From positions 2,404,001 through 2,468,000 of the forward strand of contig CP001769.1 in NCBI GenBank assembly GCA_000024525.1: a stretch of DNA of 64,000 nucleotides. The letters run 5' to 3'. The position numbers and the translations under genes were made by a program. The stretch's first letter is position 1. Every line of letters starts with the position of its first letter. Positions 27,805 through 37,002 of this stretch are shown piece after piece. The notes beneath the pieces are model-generated. The model ran no database searches. It saw only the letters and a program-made list of their open reading frames with translations, and was not told the DNA's origin. Source of the DNA: Spirosoma linguale DSM 74 (lineage in GTDB: Bacteria; Bacteroidota; Bacteroidia; Cytophagales; Spirosomataceae).

Positions 27805-27904
27805 AGTCGGTAAGTCAGCAAGTTGGTAAGCCGCTAAGCGACTGGCGCATGTGTTTTCTGGCGTCAGCCACTTAGCGGCTTACCGACTTGCTGACTTACC
27901 GACT
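27805..27904. repeat. Large inverted repeat built of octamers in the yidC leader
   Basis: Arms 27805-27838 and 27871-27904 are complementary at 33 of 34 positions, with a 32-base loop. Each arm is a run of related 8-base units (GTTAGTAA, GTCGGTAA, GTCAGCAA, GTTGGTAA, GCCGCTAA in the left arm). The element fills the gap between the yidC promoter and its start codon. Confidence 0.85.
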
Positions 27905-27912
27905 ATTTTGCG

Positions 27913-27920
27913 CAAAAATA
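27913..27920 (-). promoter_or_regulatory. Promoter -7 element of yidC
   Basis: Minus-strand TATTTTTG matches TAnnTTTG and lies just upstream of the octamer hairpin, so a transcript starting here would begin with the hairpin. Confidence 0.45.
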
Positions 27921-27935
27921 CGTCAATCCGGCTGC

Positions 27936-29633
27936 TTAATCAACCACATCGGCGGTTTCTACACGGGCGGTCAATACATCGGATGTAGTTTCTGCGGTGC
28001 GTTTCTTCTGAGTATACGTAAGCGCAGCTTTTACAAACTGAACAAACAGCGGATGGGGATTCATCACAGTACTTTTCAGCTCCGGGTGAAACTGAACGCC
28101 CACAAACCAGGGATGTCCTTTTAATTCAACGATTTCGACCAGGCCGGTATCCGGATTGATACCTGTTGGGCGAAGTCCCGCTTTTTCGAAAGCTTCCTGA
28201 AAATCACTATTGAATTCGTAACGGTGGCGGTGGCGTTCGCTGATCTGCATTTTCCCATAAATATGATGGGCTAATGAATCCCGCTTGAGTTTACAGGCAT
28301 AGGCCCCCAGACGCATCGTACCTCCTTTATCCGTAATGGTTTTCTGCTCCTCCATCATGCTGATAACCGGATTTGGTGTATGCGGCTCCATCTCCGTAGA
28401 ATGAGCATCCGGAATGCCCATCACATTACGGGCATACTCGATCACGGCCATCTGCATACCGAGGCAAATTCCCAGGAAGGGAATGCCTTTCTCCCGAACA
28501 AAACGAACGGCGTTGATTTTTCCATCAATACCCCGCTCGCCAAAGCCCGGCGCTACCAGTACACCATCGAGTCCACTAAGTACCTGAGCACAATGATGCT
28601 CATCCACCAGCGTTTCGGATTGAATCCACTCCAGCTGAACTTTACATTCGTTGGCAGCCCCCGCATGAATAAAGGCTTCGGCAATGGACTTATAGGCGTC
28701 GTGCAGTTCAACGTATTTCCCGACAAGGCCGATACGAACGGTATCGCCCGGATTCTTCAACCGTCCTAAAAAGCCCTTCCAGGCATCCAGATCAGCATCT
28801 TTGTCGTTATAAAGATCAAGCATGTAGAGCGCCCGCTGATCGAGCCGTTCCTTTTGCATCAGCAGGGGGACGTCATAAATCGTTTCTGCATCCAGGGCCT
28901 CGATTACTGAACTCACCTGAACATTGCAGAACTGAGCGATTTTGCGACGGATGTCCTGCGGCAATGGATGCTCGGTACGGCAGGCGATGATATCCGGCTG
29001 AACGCCGTTTTCGAGGAGCATCCGGACCGAGTGCTGTGTCGGTTTCGTTTTAAGTTCCCCGGCCGATTGCAAATAAGGTACCAGCGTGAGGTGAATAACA
29101 AGGGTGTCTTTTTCGCCGAGTTCAAACTTCAGCTGGCGAACTGCTTCGACAAAGGGCAGCGACTCAATGTCGCCTACGCAGCCGCCAATTTCGGTGATCA
29201 CAATATCGTAATCGCCCGTTTCGCCAAGGAGCTTGATGTTACGCTTGATCTCGTCGGTGATGTGGGGGACGACCTGTACGGTTTTACCCAGAAAATCGCC
29301 CCGGCGTTCGCGGGTGATCACGTTATTATAGATGCGTCCCGTAGTAATGTTGTTCGCCTGAGAAGTTGGCCGGTTTAGAAACCGTTCGTAATGCCCAAGG
29401 TCGAGGTCTGTTTCAGCCCCATCGTCTGTTACATAGCATTCGCCATGTTCATAAGGATTGAGTGTACCGGGGTCGATATTGATGTACGGATCGAATTTCT
29501 GAATCGTAACCGTAAGCCCCCGTGATTGAAGCAATTTGGCAAGTGAAGAAGCGATGATGCCCTTGCCCAGTGATGAAGTTACTCCGCCAGTAACAAAAAT
29601 ATATTTCGCGGATTTTGGTCCCGTAGCCGCCAT
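27936..29633 (-). CDS. pyrG: CTP synthase
   Basis: 565 residues. PyrG aminates UTP to CTP using glutamine and ATP. The N-terminal synthase domain has the P-loop GGVTSSLGKGI and DPYINIDPGTLNPYEHGE. The C-terminal class I glutamine amidotransferase domain has the catalytic Cys in GICLGMQ and the FHPE motif near the end. About 25 extra residues follow the usual C-terminus. A weak -7-like TACCTTTA lies on the minus strand at 29665-29672. Confidence 0.98.
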   Translation of the reverse strand: MAATGPKSAKYIFVTGGVTSSLGKGIIASSLAKLLQSRGLTVTIQKFDPYINIDPGTLNPYEHGECYVTDDGAETDLDLGHYERFLNRPTSQANNITTGRIYNNVITRERRGDFLGKTVQVVPHITDEIKRNIKLLGETGDYDIVITEIGGCVGDIESLPFVEAVRQLKFELGEKDTLVIHLTLVPYLQSAGELKTKPTQHSVRMLLENGVQPDIIACRTEHPLPQDIRRKIAQFCNVQVSSVIEALDAETIYDVPLLMQKERLDQRALYMLDLYNDKDADLDAWKGFLGRLKNPGDTVRIGLVGKYVELHDAYKSIAEAFIHAGAANECKVQLEWIQSETLVDEHHCAQVLSGLDGVLVAPGFGERGIDGKINAVRFVREKGIPFLGICLGMQMAVIEYARNVMGIPDAHSTEMEPHTPNPVISMMEEQKTITDKGGTMRLGAYACKLKRDSLAHHIYGKMQISERHRHRYEFNSDFQEAFEKAGLRPTGINPDTGLVEIVELKGHPWFVGVQFHPELKSTVMNPHPLFVQFVKAALTYTQKKRTAETTSDVLTARVETADVVD

Positions 29634-29989
29634 GATTGAAACCTGTTTAGGTCGTTACGGGATGTAAAGGTACAAGAAAAAAGGCGGAATGGGCGAACTG
29701 AATTTGCAAAAAGTTAATCTAAATCACCTAATCAATTGGTCATCAGACCGCTCCGATCGGAATTATCTTTTTGTAACCTAAATTAAATATAAACTTTACA
29801 AATATACCTTCTAAATCGTATGTAATAATCATACCCTATGCATAGAAGCCGGGTTCAGAACAATGCCTGCATAGGCTTAGCTGACTATATCGAATAAGTA
29901 CCACTTACCCGTAAGCATCTGTTATACAGCCATTAGGCACATCGATATAGTACACATATAAACCAAAATGATATATACTCATCATACAA
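29634..29989. other. Gene-free stretch upstream of pyrG
   Basis: AT-rich DNA with the presumed pyrG promoter near 29665-29672. I see no gene, RNA or repeat in the rest. Confidence 0.4.
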
Positions 29990-30020
29990 AAGCGCCCTTA
30001 CTTTTATCATAAGGGCGCTT
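29990..30020 (-). terminator. Terminator of GMC dehydrogenase operon
   Basis: Perfect 11-bp stem (29990-30000 with 30010-30020), 9-base loop, followed in minus-strand RNA by a short U-run. Confidence 0.75.
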
Positions 30021-30037
30021 GCTGTTAATTCTATACT

Positions 30038-30676
30038 TTACTTACCTTGTGTCAGTTCTCGCTCCTCGTAGGCGAGTCCGTACTGCTTCAGGACATCCTC
30101 CGGAACGCCATCCCACTGGTTCGGCACGTTACCCACATAGCCAATGTCTTTAATTCCCATCTGACTGGTGTAAAAACCGGTAGCCGTGAGGTTACGCATG
30201 AAGCTGAAAAAAGAGGCTCCCTGTGTCATATCAGGCTTTGCTTTTCCCGGATAAGCGATCTGCTCTACCATGTCAATCTGTTGTGCTTTTGTGCACAGAA
30301 CGAAGGGTTTGCCGTATCGCTTGGTACAGGTGTTGTCCAGCCACTTGATGCCACCCCGCATAGGCGTCTGGTTTTTGGGCTGGTCTTTCATCATGAATTC
30401 GATGAAGGCCGGAACACCCGCCTGCGACGCACTGCCCGACCGATCATCAGCCGGTATAATGATATCGGACAGTACCGTTACCGTTTGCAGTTCGTGTGGG
30501 GTAAAGAATTTCTCGGCGTTCAGTCGTGCGTCCCGTTCGGCTTCGAACTTCTGTCGGCCACCGGGAATTTTCAGCGGCTTAACGTCTGGTGGCGCGGGAA
30601 CGGCCGCTTCAACGGGATTGACAGCCAGGCCAAAACCCGTGAGCGACAGGGCTTTAAGGGAATCTCTGCGTTTCAT
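30038..30676 (-). CDS. Gluconate 2-dehydrogenase subunit 3-like protein
   Basis: 212 residues. The N-terminus MKRRDSLKALSLTGFGLAV has the twin-arginine pattern expected for Tat export with a folded partner. The mature domain begins about residue 55 with FFTPHELQTVTVLSDIIIPAD, the signature of the subunit 3 family. In known dehydrogenases this small subunit helps export and assembly of the flavoprotein. It starts 19 bases after the GMC gene and ends the operon. The cytochrome c subunit of classical enzymes is absent here. Confidence 0.93.
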   Translation of the reverse strand: MKRRDSLKALSLTGFGLAVNPVEAAVPAPPDVKPLKIPGGRQKFEAERDARLNAEKFFTPHELQTVTVLSDIIIPADDRSGSASQAGVPAFIEFMMKDQPKNQTPMRGGIKWLDNTCTKRYGKPFVLCTKAQQIDMVEQIAYPGKAKPDMTQGASFFSFMRNLTATGFYTSQMGIKDIGYVGNVPNQWDGVPEDVLKQYGLAYEERELTQGK

Positions 30677-30695
30677 TGGTTTTTCGGGTTTAAGG

Positions 30696-32441
30696 TTATA
30701 TGTTTTTCTGTTTTACCTGATCGATTAAATACTCACTGGTACGCATGGAGCTGGCCAGGATGGTCCAGGTAACGTTTTTGTCACCCTGCGACGGGAAGGG
30801 AGCCGCATCCACAACAAACAGGTTCTTCACATCGTGGGCCTGCTGATATTTGTTCAGCACCGAATTTTTCGGATCGTTCCCCATCCGGGCGGTACCCACT
30901 TCGTGGATGATCTGACCCGGCGCGGCCAAGCCGTAGTTATTGGCGGCATTTGGTTTGTCGCCCAGAGCAATTCCGCCCATTGAGTGGATAATCTCTTCGA
31001 AGGTTTCCTGCATATGCTTCGCCTGCTTCACTTCATAATCCGACCATTTGTAGTTGAACCGCAGAACAGGAATACCGTATTTATCAACCACATTCGGGTC
31101 GATTTCGCAATAGTTGCTTTCCAGCGGCACCGGTTCACCCCGCCCGGCCATACCGACATACGCGCCGTAGAACCGGCGGTAATCGTCTTTCAGGCTGGCT
31201 CCGTATCCGCCACCGGGATGCATTTTCCCGTCACGACCAGGAATCATGCCGTTCATCGCTTCGATACCCCAACCAAATCCGTAAGCAGGCATGCCCATGC
31301 CACCCCAGTATTCGATGTGGTACCCACGCGGGAAGTCAAGCTTCTTGTTGTCGAGCCACCAGGGCGTAAAGACGTGCATGCCGCCCACGCCGTCCTCGTT
31401 GTACCGTTTACGATCCATAAGGGCCGGTACAAACGCCGAACGGCTGGCGCCCGTAGAGTCGTTGATGTATTTACCGACTACGTTACTGGAGTTGGCCAGG
31501 CCGGTCGGGAACCGACTCGATTTGGAGTTGAGCAACAACCGGGCGGTTTCACCAGCACTGGCGGCCAATACAACCGACTTTGCCTTTACCGTAACCTCCT
31601 GCAAAGTCTGCGTGTCGACATAACTAACACCCGTACACAGGCCGGTAGCCGGATCGGTAATGACTTCCCGAACCATGGCACCATTGATAAGGGTGACGTT
31701 CCCGGTTTTCATGGCTGGCTTCACCAGAACCGACGACGACGAGAAGTCGGCATACGCCTGGCAACCGCGGCCACACTGGCTACAGTAAAAGCAGGAGCCC
31801 CGCTCATTGTTAACCGGTTTGGTCAGGATAGACAAACGGGATGGGATAACCGGAATGCCGATGCTGCGGGCTCCTTTCCTGATCATTAGTTCGTGCAGCC
31901 GGGGCTTGGGCGCGGGCAGGAAAATACCATCCGGTTCAGAAGGCATATTCTCTACCGAACCGAAAACGCCGATCATGCGGTCGATCCGGTCGTAAAATGG
32001 TTTGATGTCGTCATACCCAATAGGCCAGTCTTCGCCAACGCCGGTCATGCTTTTACGCCGGAAGTCATCTGGAGCAAACCGAAGCGAGATGCGTCCCCAG
32101 TGATTTGTACGACCACCCAGCATCCGTGACCGGAACCATTGGAAATCGGACCCTTTGGCATTCGTGTAGGGTTCACCCTCAATATCCCATCCTCCCCAGG
32201 CCGCATCGAAATCGCCAAAGGCACGGGTTGTACCCGCTCCGCGTCGGGGCGACTCCCAGGGCCATTTAAGTTGGGTAATGTATTTTGGATCGGCCGGGTC
32301 AAAATAGCCACCGGCTTCCAGCAGCACGACTTTGGCACCGGCTTTCGCCAGCATATAAGCCGCCATGCCTCCTCCGGCCCCTGAGCCGACAATTGCTACG
32401 TCGTATTGGACGGGCGCTTTTTGAATCTGAAATGGATCCAT
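30696..32441 (-). CDS. GMC-family flavoprotein dehydrogenase
   Basis: 581 residues. The FAD-binding Rossmann motif GSGAGGGMAAYML is at about 19-31, and WGRISLRF and SAGETARLLLNS are further GMC segments. Active-site His and Asn lie in HEVGTARMGNDP and DKNVTWTI. Cys217, Cys220, Cys223 and Cys227 form a C-x2-C-x2-C-x3-C motif. The protein has no export signal of its own; the Tat signal is on the co-transcribed subunit. The substrate is probably a sugar, sugar acid or polyol, but cannot be told from sequence. Confidence 0.93.
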   Translation of the reverse strand: MDPFQIQKAPVQYDVAIVGSGAGGGMAAYMLAKAGAKVVLLEAGGYFDPADPKYITQLKWPWESPRRGAGTTRAFGDFDAAWGGWDIEGEPYTNAKGSDFQWFRSRMLGGRTNHWGRISLRFAPDDFRRKSMTGVGEDWPIGYDDIKPFYDRIDRMIGVFGSVENMPSEPDGIFLPAPKPRLHELMIRKGARSIGIPVIPSRLSILTKPVNNERGSCFYCSQCGRGCQAYADFSSSSVLVKPAMKTGNVTLINGAMVREVITDPATGLCTGVSYVDTQTLQEVTVKAKSVVLAASAGETARLLLNSKSSRFPTGLANSSNVVGKYINDSTGASRSAFVPALMDRKRYNEDGVGGMHVFTPWWLDNKKLDFPRGYHIEYWGGMGMPAYGFGWGIEAMNGMIPGRDGKMHPGGGYGASLKDDYRRFYGAYVGMAGRGEPVPLESNYCEIDPNVVDKYGIPVLRFNYKWSDYEVKQAKHMQETFEEIIHSMGGIALGDKPNAANNYGLAAPGQIIHEVGTARMGNDPKNSVLNKYQQAHDVKNLFVVDAAPFPSQGDKNVTWTILASSMRTSEYLIDQVKQKNI

Positions 32442-32670
32442 GCAAAAAAAGTAGGTTAATTAATTAATCGAAATAAACCCCAACAGTATTTTAAAAAATT
32501 TTAAAAAGCAAAAAGTAGTACCAATTACTTCTCAGGCTGGTGATAAAAAATAATCAGCTAGCGATTAATTACTGATTATCAGCTTCTTAATCAACATCTA
32601 ATAACCTTATAACCAGTGCTTAAACAGAATAAGCAGGAAATGGTCATCTCTTACCTGTTATCGACGAAAA

Positions 32671-34683
32671 TCAGTCGAACAGATACCAGTCGACCCCAAA
32701 GGCAAAACCCCGACGCATTGGCAGGAAGTCAGGTGCCACGTAATAGCCGGGTGTAATCAGGCCCTGGTTGGCATGGGTTAGTTTGATGAATAACCGGGTA
32801 CGGTTGATCCGCAGATTCGCGTACAAATCAGCCAGTACATACCCCTCTACCTTCTGGCGATTTTGAATGTGGTATTGCTGGGTGAGGGGCATATACGCAT
32901 CCCCGTAGTACGGCGATTTATAGTGCAGATCAATGCCCGTTTGAATGTATAGCACTTTAGCATACAGGAATTCATACTGAATGCGCGTGTTCATGAAAAA
33001 AGGCGGCATACGAATAACGTCCGGTCCCTCTTTGGCCGTATAATAGGCCTGCCCGGCAACAAGAAACTTTCCCAGTTGCAAATGATACCCTAACCCCGGC
33101 CGTATAATACTGATGGGCGACTTTTCCTGCTGAACAACGCCGGCCGTATCGAAATAAACGTAATTCTTAACCAGATAATAATCCAAACTCGGTTGAATGC
33201 GCAGCTTTCTATAACCTACATTCAGTTTCCCGTAGGCATGGAGATAATTCCGCTTGGATAGTGGCTCCAGTCCCCTCGTTGCATCGGGCCACAAGTACAC
33301 TTTGCTCTGAAATCGCTCCTGAAGCAAGGTTGGCTCGACGTTTACATAGGAGCCACCCGCCGTCAGGAATTTACTCTCTACCTGCCCCTGAATCCGGTAA
33401 CTACCGCCCGCTCCGAGTTCAGCCTCGGCCGTCAGGCGGGATAGGCTATCCGGGAAATAATACCCCAGCCAGCCCCCAACAAAGGTTTCGGTTCGGGTAG
33501 TACCATATTCACTATAGTTGGTCCGGGATGTATTGTAAAGGCTTGTCTGCCGGTAATTCCGGACCCGCAGGTAAGCCCGGTAGTTGAACGAAGCTCCTTT
33601 ATATTGCGAAATACCTTTGATACCAAACTGATTTTCAAACAACCGGAAACGGGCATGCTGCTCTAGCCGGGAGGTATCTCCTAAGATGGTCGGATAAAAT
33701 TTCCGGACATCTGTGGTTAGGCCGGCATCAGTCAGGTTCAGCCGAAGGGTATCGTCCTGGTAGAAGTTCTTCTGAACCTGGTAGTCGAATTTATGGTAGA
33801 GCTGAAACCCCTTATCGAGAATATACTGGTGGTAAATGTGCGAGTTGTTGCGTATTTCCCAGCCATGCGGTCCTTGTAACGATGTGCTGCCGCTTCGCAA
33901 ACGGGCATCGCCGGTATAATTATAAAGAATAGGAACACCACTGGCCGTTTCACCCGGCAACACGCCCCCCTGCTCATCGAGGCTGTGGTTCATGTTGATG
34001 AAATGGGCCAGCAGGATGTATTTATCGTTTTTCGAGCGGTAGTTCGTGTGCAGCTGAACGCCCCAGTTCTGCGCTAACAGCTTATAGGGGTCCGTATTCC
34101 CGCTGGTACCAAACTGCTTTTGCGACGTAAATCGCTGTACATCGAAGCCGACATTCCAACGGGGGTTAATGTTCTGCGCCATATCGAAGCGCAGAATGTT
34201 CTGGTTGTTTCCACCCAGCGCAATGTACATATCCGTGAAAGGCGATTTGGTATCGTAATACCGCACATCCATCGTCTGGTAGGCATAGGGCGAAAAAACG
34301 TAATAGCCCGACTGGGCGCCCAGCTGCTGAGGAACCTGGAGGAAAACCGGCCGCATAGGTGTACCCAGCGCCCCTAAATCCTGGTAGGTGTTCTGGCTCC
34401 GCTGCACATAGGTGAACCGGTGTACCTCGTCCATAGTCGTGTCGAGGGTATAGAGCTTCCGGCGATTGTTGAAGACATCATCTTCCAGTACGTACCGGGT
34501 AGACTTGGGGCCGTAGATTACTTTCGTTGAATCATCAATACCATTCGTACCCGTGGTTGACGTTGGCATACTCTGGCGCCCGCCAAAACTACCCGGCACC
34601 TGCGTACTTCCCGGAAACTGCTGCGACCAGCCCGGTAAGGACACACTTAAACTAATCAGTAAGGCAATAAAACTACGCTTCAT
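32671..34683 (-). CDS. Outer-membrane porin of the Porin_10 type
   Basis: 670 residues from ATG 34683, which gives a signal peptide (MKRSFIALLISLSVSLPGWSQ); an earlier start adds 16 residues. The protein is rich in alternating aromatic and polar beta-strands and ends in an aromatic-rich strand (FGVDWYLFD), as outer-membrane barrels do. The N-terminal region with TRYVLEDDVFNNRRK and LGTPMRPVF resembles the putative porin family common in Bacteroidota. It is 52 bases downstream of lpxK on the same strand. The 229 bases that follow contain no gene. Confidence 0.82.
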   Translation of the reverse strand: MKRSFIALLISLSVSLPGWSQQFPGSTQVPGSFGGRQSMPTSTTGTNGIDDSTKVIYGPKSTRYVLEDDVFNNRRKLYTLDTTMDEVHRFTYVQRSQNTYQDLGALGTPMRPVFLQVPQQLGAQSGYYVFSPYAYQTMDVRYYDTKSPFTDMYIALGGNNQNILRFDMAQNINPRWNVGFDVQRFTSQKQFGTSGNTDPYKLLAQNWGVQLHTNYRSKNDKYILLAHFINMNHSLDEQGGVLPGETASGVPILYNYTGDARLRSGSTSLQGPHGWEIRNNSHIYHQYILDKGFQLYHKFDYQVQKNFYQDDTLRLNLTDAGLTTDVRKFYPTILGDTSRLEQHARFRLFENQFGIKGISQYKGASFNYRAYLRVRNYRQTSLYNTSRTNYSEYGTTRTETFVGGWLGYYFPDSLSRLTAEAELGAGGSYRIQGQVESKFLTAGGSYVNVEPTLLQERFQSKVYLWPDATRGLEPLSKRNYLHAYGKLNVGYRKLRIQPSLDYYLVKNYVYFDTAGVVQQEKSPISIIRPGLGYHLQLGKFLVAGQAYYTAKEGPDVIRMPPFFMNTRIQYEFLYAKVLYIQTGIDLHYKSPYYGDAYMPLTQQYHIQNRQKVEGYVLADLYANLRINRTRLFIKLTHANQGLITPGYYVAPDFLPMRRGFAFGVDWYLFD

Positions 34684-34735
34684 CAGATCAAAAGTACGCC
34701 AAAACGCCGGACACCCGCTAGTTAGCCCCATCCTG

Positions 34736-35803
34736 TTAACGATTTTTAAGTCGGGCGGTTGTTACAAACCGGCTAAATACCGCTTCGTACCTATCCAGGA
34801 ACTGCATGGCTACGGGCAAATAAAACAAAGGTAGCGTATCCCGCTCCTCCGCCGTTAATAACGCGTCCAGTTTCACCCAATCCTTCTCCGTTGTCAGTAC
34901 CACGGCCCCGGAGGGCAATTTCGCCAGTATAGCGTCAAGGTCGGTGCGCTGGTAGGCATGATGATCGGCAAAACGGATGTGCTGACGTAATGTAAAGGCG
35001 TCGCTTACGTACTGCTCCAGCGGCAACGGATTGGCCAGGCCTGACACCAGAACTACTTGTTGGACATCGTCTGTAACTACCTTTTTAGAAGCAAAGGAAA
35101 CGGGCTGTCCATAGTGAAGCCCGGCAAAGAAAACCGGCGTTTCAGCACTCGTGTAGGGACGAATTTCGGCTTCGATCCGCTGTTGTTCGACAGTACTTAA
35201 ATCATTCGGGCACTTGGTCACGACAATCGCATCTGCCCGACGGGCCCCATGCCGCCGTTCCCGCAGCCGCCCGGCGGGAAATGGATAGTCCTGATAAAAT
35301 GGCCGGTTGTAATCCATCAACAAAATAGACAGGTGCGGCTGAACGGCCCGGTGCTGAAACGCATCATCCAGTAAAACTTCCTTAATGTCGGGATAAAGGT
35401 GCATCAACGACTGTAAAGCGGGGGCCCGACGCTCGCCAACGCTTACCCGAATATAGGCTCCAAACTTGCGGTACATCTGGAGAGGTTCGTCACCAACAGT
35501 TGACGCCGTATCCAAATCCGAAACCAGCCGGAAGCCCGTCGTTTCCCGACCATAGCCCCGGCTCAGCGTTGCCGTTGCGCCAGCCAAATAGGAGCTCTGA
35601 TCGATTGACCGTTTAATCAAAAATTCAACCATAGGTGTCTTTCCTGTCCCGCCGACAGTCAAATTACCAATACTGATCGTATAAATTGAAGGTTGGTATG
35701 ATTTTAATAACTGGCTGTTAAATAACCAATTACGCAGATCCATTAGTAACCCATAAAGTCCACTGAATGGCAAGAGTAGCCATTTATAGATACACCGCTT
35801 CAT
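34736..35803 (-). CDS. lpxK: Tetraacyldisaccharide 4'-kinase
   Basis: 355 residues from ATG 35803; a TTG at 35839 overlaps the promoter. LpxK phosphorylates the lipid A disaccharide at the 4' position on the inner membrane. The N-terminal hydrophobic helix (about 5-22) is followed by the P-loop GNLTVGGTGKTP, LSRGYGR, GDEPLQM and LLDDAFQHR, all family signatures. It is upstream of the porin gene and divergent from menC. Confidence 0.96.
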   Translation of the reverse strand: MKRCIYKWLLLPFSGLYGLLMDLRNWLFNSQLLKSYQPSIYTISIGNLTVGGTGKTPMVEFLIKRSIDQSSYLAGATATLSRGYGRETTGFRLVSDLDTASTVGDEPLQMYRKFGAYIRVSVGERRAPALQSLMHLYPDIKEVLLDDAFQHRAVQPHLSILLMDYNRPFYQDYPFPAGRLRERRHGARRADAIVVTKCPNDLSTVEQQRIEAEIRPYTSAETPVFFAGLHYGQPVSFASKKVVTDDVQQVVLVSGLANPLPLEQYVSDAFTLRQHIRFADHHAYQRTDLDAILAKLPSGAVVLTTEKDWVKLDALLTAEERDTLPLFYLPVAMQFLDRYEAVFSRFVTTARLKNR

Positions 35804-35836
35804 TAATAATTTTGTAATATTGCCAGCTTGAGCAGT

Positions 35837-35844
35837 CAAAATTA
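35837..35844 (-). promoter_or_regulatory. Promoter -7 element of lpxK
   Basis: Minus-strand TAATTTTG matches TAnnTTTG, 34 bases before the lpxK ATG. Confidence 0.5.
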
Positions 35845-35845
35845 G

Positions 35846-35853
35846 TACTTTTA
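35846..35853 (+). promoter_or_regulatory. Promoter -7-like element of menC
   Basis: Plus-strand TACTTTTA matches TAnnTTTG at all but one position, 35 bases before the menC ATG and two bases from the divergent lpxK element. Confidence 0.4.
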
Positions 35854-35887
35854 GGACTGGGAACTCCCGTCCTCACCGTTTAGTACA

Positions 35888-36988
35888 ATGAGTTTAAAAG
35901 CCGACTACCTGAAATACACGTTGCATTTTCGCTTCGAAGCGGGTACGTCACGCGGCACCCTAACCGAAAAAACGTCTTATATAATCCGGCTTTCTGACGA
36001 TGAAAATCCGACCGTTATCGGGTACGGCGAATGCGGTCCGTTAAAAGGCCTCAGCTACGACGACCGCCCCGATTTTGAAGAGTGTCTCCGTCAGTATTGC
36101 GATGAGTTTACGGCCATGGACCTTCAGCTGTTCAGCTGGAATGTCCCGATCATTCTCAACCAGGTCATCAGCCCCCAGTTCCCGAGTATTTTATTTGGTT
36201 TCGAAACCGCAATGCTCGACTTTCTAATGGGGGGAAAGCGGATCATTCGCCCGTCGGACTTTATCAGTGGTCAGCGCAGCCTCCCCATCAACGGACTCAT
36301 CTGGATGGGGAGCCAGTCGTTTATGCGCCAGCAGATCGAAGAAAAACTACTGGCGGGCTATACCACCCTGAAATTAAAGATCGGAGCTATCGACTTTAAT
36401 CAGGAATGCGACCTGCTCGCGATGATTCGGGAGCGTTTCCCCGCCGATCAAATCACTCTGCGGGTCGATGCCAACGGAGCCTTTGCGCCCGAGGAAGCGA
36501 TGAAAAAACTCGAACGGCTCGCAGGTTTTGACCTCCATTCCATAGAGCAGCCCATTCGAAAAGGACAGCCCGATCTGCTGGCTGACCTGTGTAAACATTC
36601 GCCCTTACCCATTGCACTGGATGAAGAGCTGATCGGACAAATGGAGTACGTTCATAAATTCAGGTTACTGAAAAAAATCCAGCCTCAATACATTGTCCTG
36701 AAACCTACCCTGCTGGGTGGCCTACGGCATTGCGATGAGTGGATTGAACTGGCTAACCGACTTAACATTGGCTGGTGGCTTACCTCGGCTCTGGAGTCGA
36801 ATATCGGCCTGAACGCGGTGGCCCAGTATACAGCCCAGTTTAAACACCTGCTTCCTCAGGGGTTAGGCACCGGGCAACTGTATCACAACAATGTCGATAG
36901 TCCTCTCGTTGTCGAACATGGGCAGCTACGGTACGACCTTAGCCGAAGCTGGAATTTAGGGCCCCTCTTTATGGATGCCTCTCACTAA
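35888..36988 (+). CDS. menC: o-Succinylbenzoate synthase (enolase superfamily)
   Basis: 366 residues. MenC dehydrates the MenH product to o-succinylbenzoate in menaquinone synthesis. Catalytic elements of the superfamily are visible in order: TLKLKIG (KxK), RVDANGAF (metal Asp), SIEQP (metal Glu), ALDEEL (metal Asp) and VLKPTLLGG (second Lys). Length and motif order match MenC rather than a dipeptide epimerase, though the superfamily is promiscuous. The regulator gene follows after 14 bases. Confidence 0.93.
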   Translation: MSLKADYLKYTLHFRFEAGTSRGTLTEKTSYIIRLSDDENPTVIGYGECGPLKGLSYDDRPDFEECLRQYCDEFTAMDLQLFSWNVPIILNQVISPQFPSILFGFETAMLDFLMGGKRIIRPSDFISGQRSLPINGLIWMGSQSFMRQQIEEKLLAGYTTLKLKIGAIDFNQECDLLAMIRERFPADQITLRVDANGAFAPEEAMKKLERLAGFDLHSIEQPIRKGQPDLLADLCKHSPLPIALDEELIGQMEYVHKFRLLKKIQPQYIVLKPTLLGGLRHCDEWIELANRLNIGWWLTSALESNIGLNAVAQYTAQFKHLLPQGLGTGQLYHNNVDSPLVVEHGQLRYDLSRSWNLGPLFMDASH

Positions 36989-37002
36989 GTAAATACGTAC
37001 CA

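Noticed and set aside
27805..27904. CRISPR-like array in the repeated octamers
   Set aside because: Units are 8 bases with no spacers and form an inverted pair; no cas genes are present.
30984..31889. Plus-strand open frame of 301 codons opposite the GMC gene
   Set aside because: Shadow frame without domain support.
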